Positions 24,782 to 32,208 of a DNA stretch of 48,990 nucleotides are shown piece after piece; positions within the stretch are counted from its first letter, which is position 1, and each line of letters begins with the position of its first letter. The DNA lies in NCBI GenBank assembly GCA_964496275.1, contig CAZBYL010000010.1, positions 1 to 48,990 on the forward strand, in the 5' to 3' direction. The notes beneath the pieces were generated by a model that made no database searches, had not been told where the DNA came from, and saw only the letters and a program-made list of their open reading frames with translations. The stretch comes from CAZBYL01 sp964496275. GTDB taxonomy: Bacteria > Synergistota > Synergistia > Synergistales > Synergistaceae. A program made the translations under genes and the position numbers.

Positions 24782-26200
24782 TTAATCCTTTGTTACTGTA
24801 GGGTCGTAGAACTCGCCAAACAAAACGTCTTCGGCGGGCTGGTCTGTCATTATCGGCTTTGCGACCCATGTGCTGTTCATGTAGTGCTTAAGAGCTATGT
24901 TTTCGGATACCTGGTTGCCGCCCCATGTTCCGCAGCCCATGCTGGAAGTCATTGGCATACCGTTCTGAGCACTTCCGGCATTTGCCTTTGACTGCGGCTG
25001 GCGAACCATTACGCGGGTTACCGGAGCCCGCAGCGCAAGACGGTTGATGTGGTCGTCGCAGAAGCTGAATATTCCGCAGCTATGTCCGCGTCCGCCGACT
25101 TTGTAGATTTCGTCCATCATCTTAAGTGCGTTCTCAAACTCACCCTCGTATTTGTAGAGTGTAAGCAGCGTAGTGAGTTTTTCTCCGCTGAATTTGAATT
25201 CTTTGCCTATTCCTTCGCTGTTGACCATGACAAACTTACGGTCTGCGGGAATTTCAAATCCTGCCTGACGGCACAGCTCCTGCGGCGATACGGCAACAGA
25301 AGCGACTATTCTGTGTCCCGATTCGTCCCACATTACTTTCTTGATGGCTTCGCGTTCCTCGTCCGTGGCGTGGTAGCCGCCTTCAGCCTCGAGAGCCGCA
25401 AGCATATCATCGTAGACCTGGTCACTGATGATAAGGTTGCCGTCTGCGGAACAGCCCGAACCGAAGTCAGATGTCTTGCTTATTCTCGTGTTCATGGCAG
25501 CCTGTTTCACATCTGTGGTCTCGTCAAAAATCATGGTCGCATTTCCGGCTCCCGAGCAGTATGCAGGTTTGCCGCTGCTGTGAGCTGCCTTCGTCATAGC
25601 TGGTCCGCCGGTTGCCATAATGAGGTCGCAGCGTTTCATTGTTTCCGCAACGAGATCCATGTTCACTTCCGTTACGCACTGAAGGAAATCGGGGTTCTCG
25701 CCTATCGAGACAAGGGCGTCACGCATAATCTGAACGACTTTGTTCGTGGTCTTAACCGTGCGGGGATGCGGAGAAAACACAACGACGTCTCTTGCCTTAA
25801 GCGCGTATATCGCAGTTACAATCGGCGTAAGTTCGGGGTTCGTCATAGGAATGAGCGACGTGATAACTCCCGCCGGCTTTCCGTAACGAACTATGCCTTT
25901 TTCCGGCTGTGTTTCTATGATTCCCACACTCTTCTGGCGAAGAGCATCGCGCAGCACGCCGAGAATCTTGTGGCGCTTGCCGTAGCGGCCGTTTCTGTCT
26001 CCGGCTCCGGCCTCGTCTACGCCCATCCAGCAGATTTCCTGGAATGTCTTTGGATTGCCAGCCGCCCACGCGACGCAGCGAACCATGCGGTCTACCTGAT
26101 CCTGCGTATAATTTTCAATGACCTTTTCGGCCGCCCTTGCCTTGGCAAAGATACCGTCCAACATTGCAATCTGTTCCGGTGTGATTTCATGATGCGCCAT
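24782..26200 (-). CDS. CoA-acylating aldehyde dehydrogenase
   Basis: A 472-residue protein of the ALDH family branch that makes acyl-CoA (AdhE N-domain, EutE, PduP, SauS). It has the nucleotide-binding segment GVITSLIPMTNPELTP, ATGGPAMTKAAHSSGKP and catalytic C250 in KTSDFGSGCSADGN. The closest remembered match is sulfoacetaldehyde dehydrogenase (SauS), so automatic annotation may use that name. Between a ThDP enzyme and a carboxylate importer it would oxidise the aldehyde released by the ThDP enzyme to a CoA thioester with NAD(P)+. I propose homocitrate semialdehyde as substrate (see findings); sulfoacetaldehyde or a simple aldehyde remain possible. Confidence 0.85.
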   Translation of the reverse strand: MAHHEITPEQIAMLDGIFAKARAAEKVIENYTQDQVDRMVRCVAWAAGNPKTFQEICWMGVDEAGAGDRNGRYGKRHKILGVLRDALRQKSVGIIETQPEKGIVRYGKPAGVITSLIPMTNPELTPIVTAIYALKARDVVVFSPHPRTVKTTNKVVQIMRDALVSIGENPDFLQCVTEVNMDLVAETMKRCDLIMATGGPAMTKAAHSSGKPAYCSGAGNATMIFDETTDVKQAAMNTRISKTSDFGSGCSADGNLIISDQVYDDMLAALEAEGGYHATDEEREAIKKVMWDESGHRIVASVAVSPQELCRQAGFEIPADRKFVMVNSEGIGKEFKFSGEKLTTLLTLYKYEGEFENALKMMDEIYKVGGRGHSCGIFSFCDDHINRLALRAPVTRVMVRQPQSKANAGSAQNGMPMTSSMGCGTWGGNQVSENIALKHYMNSTWVAKPIMTDQPAEDVLFGEFYDPTVTKD

Positions 26201-26274
26201 AATAAAACATCTCCTGATTAATTTTATAAAATTATATTTAAAAATATTTTAAGATTATTGCCCATTGCACGCGG

Positions 26275-28107
26275 TTACTTCTGTTTTCTTTTCTGTTCTC
26301 TAAGCTCAGCCATGTACCAGGGTTCGGTCTCTTCCCATGACCACTGTCTCCACGGCTTTTCTTCACCGCGTTTGCGGTATATGTCGTTTATGTTCCAGCA
26401 GCCCCATGTGACGACAGGAGCATTTTCCATGCGAACGTCAATGACACAGGGTTCGTTTGACGCAAGAGCTTTTTCAAGGGTGGGTTTGAACTCTTCCGCA
26501 CTCTTTATCTGATATCCCTTTATTCCGTATGCCTCAGCTATTGCGGCAAAGTCGGGGCTGTACGGCTCTCCGTCTCTCATAAAGAGGGTGCCGAACTGGT
26601 GGTCGTAGTGCTGGCGCTCAAGGCCGGCTATCGTACCGAATGCGCAGTTGTTCATTACAACCCAAACTACCGCTACTCCGTCCATCGCAGCCGTGGCAAA
26701 GGGCGATACGTTGGTTCCCATGCCGCCGTCGCCTATAAGAGCCACAACTTTCTTGTCCGGATTTGCCACTTTAACGCCTAGTGCCGCGGAGGGGCCGTAG
26801 CCCATTGTGCAAAGTCCTCCTGGAGCTACGAAAGTGCCAGGTTCGTAAATTTCAAACTGCTGTCCTACACCGTTCTTATTCCAACCCACGTCCGCAACGA
26901 CGTAGCCGTCTTTCGGCAGAGCCTCGCGCAGGTCTTTTAGGATCCGTTCAGGGCGCATCGGGAACTGAGGCGAATTCTGAGCGGCAACTAAGGTTTCCTT
27001 GTAAGCTGCTTTGGCTGCAGCTATCGCCGCGGTTTTTTCCGGGCGTTTGACACCGTACGGATACTTCTTCTTAGCGGCTGCCAGTATTGCCTCAAGAGCT
27101 GCCTTAGCGTCACATATAGCGCCTATTACCGTATTAAAATTGCGTCCGATCTCTTCCTGATTGATATCAATGTGGATGAGCTTTGTCGGCGGAACGTCAA
27201 ATGTCTCGCCCATGTACCATGAACTTGAATCTGCCTCGGAAAGTCTTGTCCCTATTGCCATCATCACATCGGCATTCATTGCGGTTGTGTTATTGAACTC
27301 CGTTCCCCAAAAACCTGTCATTCCAACAGCCATCGGATGATTGTCGGGGATGGAACCCTTACCCATAAGAGTGTAAAGGACCGGGATTTCAAGGTGTGTA
27401 GCAAGCTCCGTGAGAGCCTTTGCCCCGCCCGATGAAATTACGCCTCCTCCTGGATAGAGAACGGGGTTCTTAGCCTCTGCAAGGAGTGTCGCTATCTCCT
27501 CGGCCGTCGCTTCGTCCATTCCTGGCTTGGGAAGTTCGGGAAAATTGTTCATTCTTGCTTCAAAGAAGCGTGTGTCTATCTCCATAGAGAAGATATCCAT
27601 AGGAACTGAAACAAGCACGGGACCGGGACGTCCCGTTACGGCAAGACGAAACGCCTTGTCCATCACTTCCGGAAGAAGTTCGGGGCGGTCCACACGCCAA
27701 GCTCTTTTGACAAACGGGCGGTATATTTCATACTGGCTCGCGTCAGCGTGCATGTTGACTTCCTGATGCGGGTGGCGTCCGAAGTAGCAGCTCGGCACAT
27801 CTCCCGCGATTACAACCATAGGTATCGAGTTGAGTCCGGCTTCGGCAACGCCCGTTGTCGCATTTGTGAGTCCGGGCCCCAAGTGTGTCATAAGCACACC
27901 GGGAACTTTGAAATTTTTGCCGCGTGCATAACCATCCGCGGCATGAGCCGCTATCTGTTCGTGTCTTACGGAAATATACTGGATCTTACTGTCTTTTAGA
28001 GCATCGAGAAATCCGATTACAGTGTGTCCGCAGAGTCCGAAGATTTTTTCGACACCACGGGCTTCGAGAAACTTCACAAGCTGAAATGCTACGAGATCTT
28101 TTTGCAT
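26275..28107 (-). CDS. ThDP-dependent enzyme of the acetolactate synthase superfamily; proposed cyclic dione hydrolase
   Basis: A 610-residue protein with PYR, central and PP domains. Catalytic Glu is E50 in SVRHEQIAAHAADGYAR; the diphosphate/Mg motif starts IGDGGMG and ends in MNNCAFGT. FGLCGHTV near residue 28 replaces the FGxPG of acetolactate synthase, and I recall a similar GHT in cyclohexane-1,2-dione hydrolase. Length is greater than typical acetolactate synthase (560-590), and no regulatory small subunit gene is adjacent. Neighbours argue for a catabolic role: ring opening of a 1,2-dione (as IolD) or decarboxylation of a 2-oxo acid, feeding the acylating dehydrogenase. Start at ATG 28107 with GGAGG seven bases upstream. 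Confidence 0.8.
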   Translation of the reverse strand: MQKDLVAFQLVKFLEARGVEKIFGLCGHTVIGFLDALKDSKIQYISVRHEQIAAHAADGYARGKNFKVPGVLMTHLGPGLTNATTGVAEAGLNSIPMVVIAGDVPSCYFGRHPHQEVNMHADASQYEIYRPFVKRAWRVDRPELLPEVMDKAFRLAVTGRPGPVLVSVPMDIFSMEIDTRFFEARMNNFPELPKPGMDEATAEEIATLLAEAKNPVLYPGGGVISSGGAKALTELATHLEIPVLYTLMGKGSIPDNHPMAVGMTGFWGTEFNNTTAMNADVMMAIGTRLSEADSSSWYMGETFDVPPTKLIHIDINQEEIGRNFNTVIGAICDAKAALEAILAAAKKKYPYGVKRPEKTAAIAAAKAAYKETLVAAQNSPQFPMRPERILKDLREALPKDGYVVADVGWNKNGVGQQFEIYEPGTFVAPGGLCTMGYGPSAALGVKVANPDKKVVALIGDGGMGTNVSPFATAAMDGVAVVWVVMNNCAFGTIAGLERQHYDHQFGTLFMRDGEPYSPDFAAIAEAYGIKGYQIKSAEEFKPTLEKALASNEPCVIDVRMENAPVVTWGCWNINDIYRKRGEEKPWRQWSWEETEPWYMAELREQKRKQK

Positions 28108-28132
28108 CACTGCACCTCCGTTATTTTTACCG

Positions 28133-28927
28133 TTAAGACCTGTGTTCAGGGTGAATTACACTGAAACACTCTCTGAGCTCTGTCACGGGTATTTGCCCCG
28201 GTGCGGAAGATTTGGATCCGACGGCAAACGTCAAATCCGATCCAAAAAGTCCTCCGACTAAGCGGGAAACGGCTCCGACAGGCCCCATGGACATCGTAAT
28301 TATGGGCTTTTCTGGGTGATTCCTGCGTGTTTCAAGCGTTGCGGAAAGGAGAGCCAGTACGTCTTCCTCGTTATTGGGCATAGCCGCAAGTTTTGCAACG
28401 TCCGCACCAAGTTCTATCTGACGTTCAAGGATAGATACTATTTCTTCTTTAGCGGGGGTTGATTCGAAATTGTGGAATGAAATAATAAGTGATGTATTGG
28501 AGCCGCTTAACAGGGAACGGACCGCATCTATTTTTTCTTTGCCGTAGATAAGTTCTACATCTATAAGGTCGACCAGCTTCTCTTTTACGGCTTCAGCGTA
28601 AATCTCAAACTTCGAGTCGTCGCTTACCTTTTTAAAACCGCCCTCCCAAGCCCCTCTGCAGGTCAGAATAATGGGAGCTGTCATTACTACGAAGCGCACT
28701 TTACGTATCATATCTACGGATTTTTTAACATCTTCTACAAAATCCCATGCATCGATACGCAGCTCTATAATATCCGGTGCAATGAACGGAACATTTTTTG
28801 CTTCTGCAAGAATCTCGTCCTCATTTTTGCCGACCAAAGGAATGCAGACGAGGGGCTTTTCTCCGCCAAGCAGACGATCCCCCGCTTTTATCGGTTGTGT
28901 TGGCTGCAGTCTCACAAGATGCTTCAT
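28133..28927 (-). CDS. aroD: Type I 3-dehydroquinate dehydratase
   Basis: A 264-residue class I (Schiff-base) dehydroquinase: E55 in IIELRIDAWDF, H152 in SFHNFEST and the Schiff-base lysine K179 in GADVAKLAAMP. It interconverts 3-dehydroquinate and 3-dehydroshikimate. Start at MKHLV with GGAGG eight bases upstream; a TTG five codons earlier overlaps that site. It has its own strong promoter and an operator-like palindrome upstream and is followed within 30 bp by the ThDP gene. Such placement outside a biosynthetic aro cluster favours catabolism of hydroaromatic acids. Confidence 0.9.
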   Translation of the reverse strand: MKHLVRLQPTQPIKAGDRLLGGEKPLVCIPLVGKNEDEILAEAKNVPFIAPDIIELRIDAWDFVEDVKKSVDMIRKVRFVVMTAPIILTCRGAWEGGFKKVSDDSKFEIYAEAVKEKLVDLIDVELIYGKEKIDAVRSLLSGSNTSLIISFHNFESTPAKEEIVSILERQIELGADVAKLAAMPNNEEDVLALLSATLETRRNHPEKPIITMSMGPVGAVSRLVGGLFGSDLTFAVGSKSSAPGQIPVTELRECFSVIHPEHRS

Positions 28928-28992
28928 ATATATAACCTCCAAGTTATATTTTCATACAACGGTAATTTAATCCACCACAAGCAATTTTCAAA

Positions 28993-29021
28993 AGATTAGC
29001 TCATTTCAAAATATATGTCAA
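28993..29021 (-). promoter_or_regulatory. Sigma70-type promoter for the aroD-ThDP-ALDH operon
   Basis: On the minus strand TTGACA (complement of 29016-29021), a 17-bp spacer and TAATCT (complement of 28993-28998). The predicted transcript starts about 60 bases before aroD. Confidence 0.7.
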
Positions 29022-29037
29022 GATGCCATTTTAAAGA

Positions 29038-29064
29038 TTTTATTTCCATTAAGCGGAAATAAAA
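29038..29064. promoter_or_regulatory. Operator-like palindrome upstream of the aroD promoter
   Basis: TTTTATTTCC-attaagc-GGAAATAAAA is a perfect 10-bp inverted repeat. Its core TTTCCATTAAGCGGAA (29043-29058) matches the site at 30095-30110 in 13 of 16 positions. It lies just upstream of the -35 box, centred near -65, where an activator would bind. IclR-family regulators often use TTCC-N5/7-GGAA sites; no such gene is in the window. Confidence 0.6.
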
Positions 29065-29133
29065 TTGTGCCTTAGATGCCACTGTTTAGCAGCCCGAAAA
29101 AACGGTCTGGCACCAAAACTTAATTGCGAGTGT

Positions 29134-29961
29134 TTAATCTATTCCGTTTTTCTTCAAATATTCCTTTGCCGAGACGAGACATCTGCGTGCGTGCTCCGTG
29201 TACCCGTAGCGCGCTGCGTTTTCCAAGTGCGGAAGTTCTATGGATAAGACGGTATCTTTGGGAAGTCTTTTGACCATTTCGGCAATTTCAATAGAGCCTT
29301 CACCCACGTAGTATCTTGCGTCACGTCCCGTGAATATAAGGGCTTCTTTGTCCGATTTGTCGGGAATTTCTGCGGGACCGTCACAGATATGTGCCATTTT
29401 TATCTGTTCTGCGGGAATGGCTTCAATCTCTGCCATTGTGGTATAGGCGCGTGAGGCATGGAGTGTATCCAACATTATTCCGGCATTCGGTCTTTTCACT
29501 GTGTCTATAACTTCCCGTACCTGAGCTAAGGTTCCTACGGGCGCCCATGAGGGCCATTCAAGGTTTACGAAGAGGTTGTACTTATCCGCCAAGTCGCACA
29601 GTTTTGCAAACTGATCCATGTAGTAGTCTTTGTCGGAAGTCCAGATACTGCTTATTACTCCGGCCGCGCCAAGGGACGCTCCGGACTCGAAGGCGGATTC
29701 ATAGCTCATTACGTCTACTCCGTCCACGACTCTGGCAAGCTCTATGTCGTTGATTTTCATTCCGGTTTCCGCAAGAGCTTCCTTAAGATTGTTGTAGAGC
29801 GGGGAGCCGATGGGAATACTAAAGTCTCTTTCTCCCTTTACCCCCATATTGATGTTTCTGATACTGATGAAGTCATAGCCTATAAGAGCCGCGTTATATG
29901 CCATTTCAACGGGACTCCAGCCAAGAACCGTAAGGTGCGCAAGAGAGAATTTATGCGGCAT
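29134..29961 (-). CDS. Sugar-isomerase-fold (AP_endonuc_2) enzyme; proposed hydroaromatic dehydratase
   Basis: A 275-residue TIM-barrel protein of the xylose-isomerase-like/AP_endonuc_2 family. Metal ligands fit the usual pattern: E135 (NLEWPSW), D165 and H168 (MLDTLHAS), H191 (MAHICDGP) and E242 (SIELPHLE). This fold includes 2-keto-myo-inositol dehydratase IolE and 3-dehydroshikimate dehydratases AsbF/QuiC, besides true isomerases. With AroD and AroE next to it, dehydration of 3-dehydroquinate or 3-dehydroshikimate is a sensible assignment. It is first in the minus-strand locus with its own promoter. If it made protocatechuate, a ring-reducing or oxygenase pathway would be needed, and none is visible here. 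Confidence 0.75.
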   Translation of the reverse strand: MPHKFSLAHLTVLGWSPVEMAYNAALIGYDFISIRNINMGVKGERDFSIPIGSPLYNNLKEALAETGMKINDIELARVVDGVDVMSYESAFESGASLGAAGVISSIWTSDKDYYMDQFAKLCDLADKYNLFVNLEWPSWAPVGTLAQVREVIDTVKRPNAGIMLDTLHASRAYTTMAEIEAIPAEQIKMAHICDGPAEIPDKSDKEALIFTGRDARYYVGEGSIEIAEMVKRLPKDTVLSIELPHLENAARYGYTEHARRCLVSAKEYLKKNGID

Positions 29962-30038
29962 AATCTTCCTCCTTTGTCCTCTTTAAAGTTTTGTTTTTCC
30001 ACGTAGCGAAAATATAATCCATTTGCTGAACTAACATT

Positions 30039-30067
30039 AAGATACAATTTCAACACAAAAATGTCAA
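30039..30067 (-). promoter_or_regulatory. Sigma70-type promoter of the sugar-isomerase-fold gene
   Basis: On the minus strand TTGACA (complement of 30062-30067), 17-bp spacer, TATCTT (complement of 30039-30044). It reads towards the gene starting at 29961. Confidence 0.7.
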
Positions 30068-30094
30068 GTAAAATTTTCAAAATTCAACTATTAT

Positions 30095-30110
30095 TTTCCA
30101 TATAACGGAA
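30095..30110. promoter_or_regulatory. Operator-like site between divergent promoters
   Basis: TTTCCATATAACGGAA lies between the minus-strand promoter (30039-30067) and the plus-strand promoter (30122-30150). It has the same length and flanks as the 29043-29058 core, with consensus TTTCCATWWARCGGAA. One regulator could therefore control the sugar-isomerase-fold gene, the HMG-CoA-lyase-like gene and the aroD operon together. Confidence 0.6.
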
Positions 30111-30121
30111 TATAGAATCAC

Positions 30122-30150
30122 TTGACAGAATTATATGTGAGTAGTAAAGT
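30122..30150 (+). promoter_or_regulatory. Promoter of the HMG-CoA-lyase-like gene
   Basis: TTGACA (30122-30127), 17-bp spacer, TAAAGT (30145-30150), reading towards the ATG at 30190. The -10 matches four of six positions. Confidence 0.55.
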
Positions 30151-30189
30151 CGGCGCAGAGTGCAATTATTACAGCGTGGGGGGATTTGT

Positions 30190-31113
30190 ATGGCGATGAA
30201 TTGGCCGAAAAGGGTTATTTTTTGTGAGGTTGGTCCGCGTGACGGACTTCAGAATGAGCCGTGTATGCTTTCAGTTGAGCAAAAAATAGCTCTTATAGAG
30301 GGGGCAGCCAATGCAGGCGTTCCTATTATTGAGGTTGGGTCTTTCGTGCACCCAAAGGCTGTGCCGCAGATGAGCGATACGGATGAAGTAGCTGTACGTA
30401 TGCAGCGCAAAGCAGGAGTTGAATACAGATGCCTTGTTTCAAATAAGAAGGGTGTGGAACGTGCCCTTGCTTCCGGTATTAAGAAGGTAAAGCTCACGCT
30501 TTCGGCAAGTGAATCTCATGCAAAGGCAAATTTAAATAAATCTATTTCCGAGCTTCTGGACGGTTTCGCGGAGTGCGTAGATTTTGCCCGCGCAAACGGC
30601 GCAGAGGTATCGGGGGCTATTTCAACGGCCTTCGGCTGTCCGTTTGAGGGAAAGATTCCGGCAAGCAGGCTTGCCGATATTACAAAAAGATTCTGCGATC
30701 TCGGCATTACGGAGCTTTCCATGTCCGACACCACGGGCATGGCAAATCCGCGCCAAGTGTATGATACTGCGTCCCTTATGCTGGACGGTTTTCCCGATGT
30801 GCGCTGGTTTTTACATTTTCATAACACGAGGGGAATGGCTTTGGCGAATATCGCAGCGGGGCTGAACGCAGGCGTCATACGTTATGATGCGTCGCTTGCC
30901 GGACTTGGCGGCTGTCCGTTCGCACCGGGCGCATCCGGTAATGTTGCGTCGGAGGATGTGCTGCACATGCTCGGCGAGATGGGCATTGAGACAGGCATAG
31001 ACCTTGACAAGATGATAGCACTGGCAAAACAGCTTCAAAGCTGGGTGGGACACTCCACAGACAGCTCGGTTCTGCGTGCGGGCAAGGTATCCGACCTTGT
31101 CGGCAAGAAATAA
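30190..31113 (+). CDS. Hydroxymethylglutaryl-CoA lyase family protein (DRE-TIM metallolyase)
   Basis: A 307-residue protein that keeps the HMG-CoA lyase active site: EVGPRDGLQNE (R17, D18), EVGSFVHPKAVPQM, HFHNTRG (H209, H211) and the lid cysteine in GLGGCPFAPGASGNVASED (C242). The family cleaves 3-hydroxy-3-carboxyalkyl acyl-CoA compounds to acetyl-CoA plus an oxo acid. No leucine-degradation genes are nearby; the divergent neighbours are the aroD-type locus and share an operator motif. I propose homocitryl-CoA as substrate, giving acetyl-CoA and 2-oxoglutarate. True HMG-CoA lyase remains possible. Start at ATG 30190 behind GGGGGG; a second ATG two codons later is alternative. Confidence 0.88.
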   Translation: MAMNWPKRVIFCEVGPRDGLQNEPCMLSVEQKIALIEGAANAGVPIIEVGSFVHPKAVPQMSDTDEVAVRMQRKAGVEYRCLVSNKKGVERALASGIKKVKLTLSASESHAKANLNKSISELLDGFAECVDFARANGAEVSGAISTAFGCPFEGKIPASRLADITKRFCDLGITELSMSDTTGMANPRQVYDTASLMLDGFPDVRWFLHFHNTRGMALANIAAGLNAGVIRYDASLAGLGGCPFAPGASGNVASEDVLHMLGEMGIETGIDLDKMIALAKQLQSWVGHSTDSSVLRAGKVSDLVGKK

Positions 31114-31357
31114 GAAAGATATAGAAGCGGCTCCTTAAATATCTAAATATCTTTTTTTAGATTCGAGCAGTGCAGCACGTATGTTATACAAAAAGAGATT
31201 ATATTTGTATCCAAACTAAGGCCCTACACTTAGCACATCCGCCCGTCCGCGTGGCAGTCAGACATGAAGATTCAAACTCAATGGAAAGCTGCCGTGCCGT
31301 AATGTGTAATCGCTGTTTTTGAGCGGAGCGAATATTTTTTTGCACCGTAACAACGTA

Positions 31358-31410
31358 AACAATCCCGCAAAACACACTTTTTCTGCAGAGTGGTTTGCGG
31401 GATTGTTTTT
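31358..31410 (+). terminator. Rho-independent terminator
   Basis: AACAATCCCGCAAA (31358-31371) and TTTGCGGGATTGTT (31394-31407) form a perfect 14-bp stem followed by TTT. It lies about 245 bp after the lyase gene and isolates it from the efflux operon. Confidence 0.85.
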
Positions 31411-31470
31411 ATCGGCAAAACACGTTTTTTGAGATTACCCAATATACGTCTTTTTACAGTTTTACGTTCT

Positions 31471-31517
31471 CACCAAACGCTTTGGTGTTGACATACCTTC
31501 CAGCACGTATGTATAAT
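31471..31517 (+). promoter_or_regulatory. Promoter and candidate operator of the tetR-RND operon
   Basis: A TTGACA box (31488-31493), 18-bp spacer and consensus TATAAT (31512-31517) lie 35 bp before the TetR start. The perfect palindrome CACCAAA-cgc-TTTGGTG (31471-31487) abuts the -35 box and is a candidate operator for TetR autoregulation. Confidence 0.75.
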
Positions 31518-31551
31518 ATCCCGGTTTACTACATGGACTGGAGGGGTTTTT

Positions 31552-32184
31552 ATGGCTAGGCGCACAAAGGCAGAAGCGTTGGTGACGAGGGAAAATATTT
31601 TAAACTCAGCTCTCGATATTTTCAGCGAGAAGAGCTACTCGAACGTTTCTGTTGTTGAAATAGCTGCCAAAGCGGGGGTAACAAAGGGCGCGGTGTATTG
31701 GCATTTTAGGGATAAGAACGAAATTATCCTAAAGATTGTAGAAGAATCCTGTAAGAAAAACGAAAGTGATTTCTTGGATATATACGGCACACCCAAATCA
31801 TTGGTTGCTTTGCGTAGTTTTTATAAGGAATCTCTTGTACGTCCCACACAGGATGAAAGATACAAGAAAATTCACAGCATGATGTTCCGCAGACACGAAT
31901 GGCCCAAGGATCTTCAGGCGAAGATAAATGACATCGTATCAGAGTCCATGTCCAGAGAGGTTCAGATGCTGGAGACGCTCATTTCAAAAGCTCAGGCGTC
32001 GGGAAAGGTCAGACTTGATGTCAATGCGCGTCACGTTGCATCAGTGACATCCTCGGTTTTCCGCGGACTTTTCATACTTCAGCTTGCGGAAATGCTCCCT
32101 GATGATTTTATATACTATTCGGATTTTCTGTTTGACGCTCTGTCGCATGAGTTGGATGCAAGAAAAGATTACAATATTTTATAA
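31552..32184 (+). CDS. TetR/AcrR-family repressor of the RND pump
   Basis: A 210-residue regulator. The N-terminal HTH (TRENILNSALDIFSEKSY, VSVVEIAAKAGVTKGAVYWHF) is typical of AcrR-type proteins, and the C-terminal ligand-binding domain is of the TetR_C_2/AcrR kind. GGAGGGG precedes the ATG. It is the first gene of an operon with MFP, RND and outer-membrane subunits and should repress that operon until a toxic ligand binds. About 25 bp separate it from the MFP gene. Confidence 0.9.
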   Translation: MARRTKAEALVTRENILNSALDIFSEKSYSNVSVVEIAAKAGVTKGAVYWHFRDKNEIILKIVEESCKKNESDFLDIYGTPKSLVALRSFYKESLVRPTQDERYKKIHSMMFRRHEWPKDLQAKINDIVSESMSREVQMLETLISKAQASGKVRLDVNARHVASVTSSVFRGLFILQLAEMLPDDFIYYSDFLFDALSHELDARKDYNIL

Positions 32185-32208
32185 CGGAAAGAGAAGGTGT
32201 ATCGTAAA

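Larger units (their letters stand above)
31114..31551. other. Intergenic region between lyase and TetR genes
   Basis: No gene is visible in this 438-bp stretch. It holds a strong terminator (31358-31410), a palindrome with a promoter for the TetR gene (31471-31517), and a 12-bp direct repeat CAGCACGTATGT at 31173-31184 and 31501-31512, the second copy being inside the TetR promoter spacer. Confidence 0.6.

Noticed and set aside
25049..26221. Plus-strand open frame of about 390 codons opposite the acylating dehydrogenase
   Set aside because: The minus-strand frame encodes a full ALDH with catalytic Cys and cofactor motifs. The antisense frame has no family motif and reflects codon bias.
29134..29961. 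Calling the sugar-isomerase-fold protein a protocatechuate-forming 3-dehydroshikimate dehydratase outright
   Set aside because: The fold is shared by IolE and isomerases, and no gene to use protocatechuate without oxygen is in the window, so I left the substrate open.
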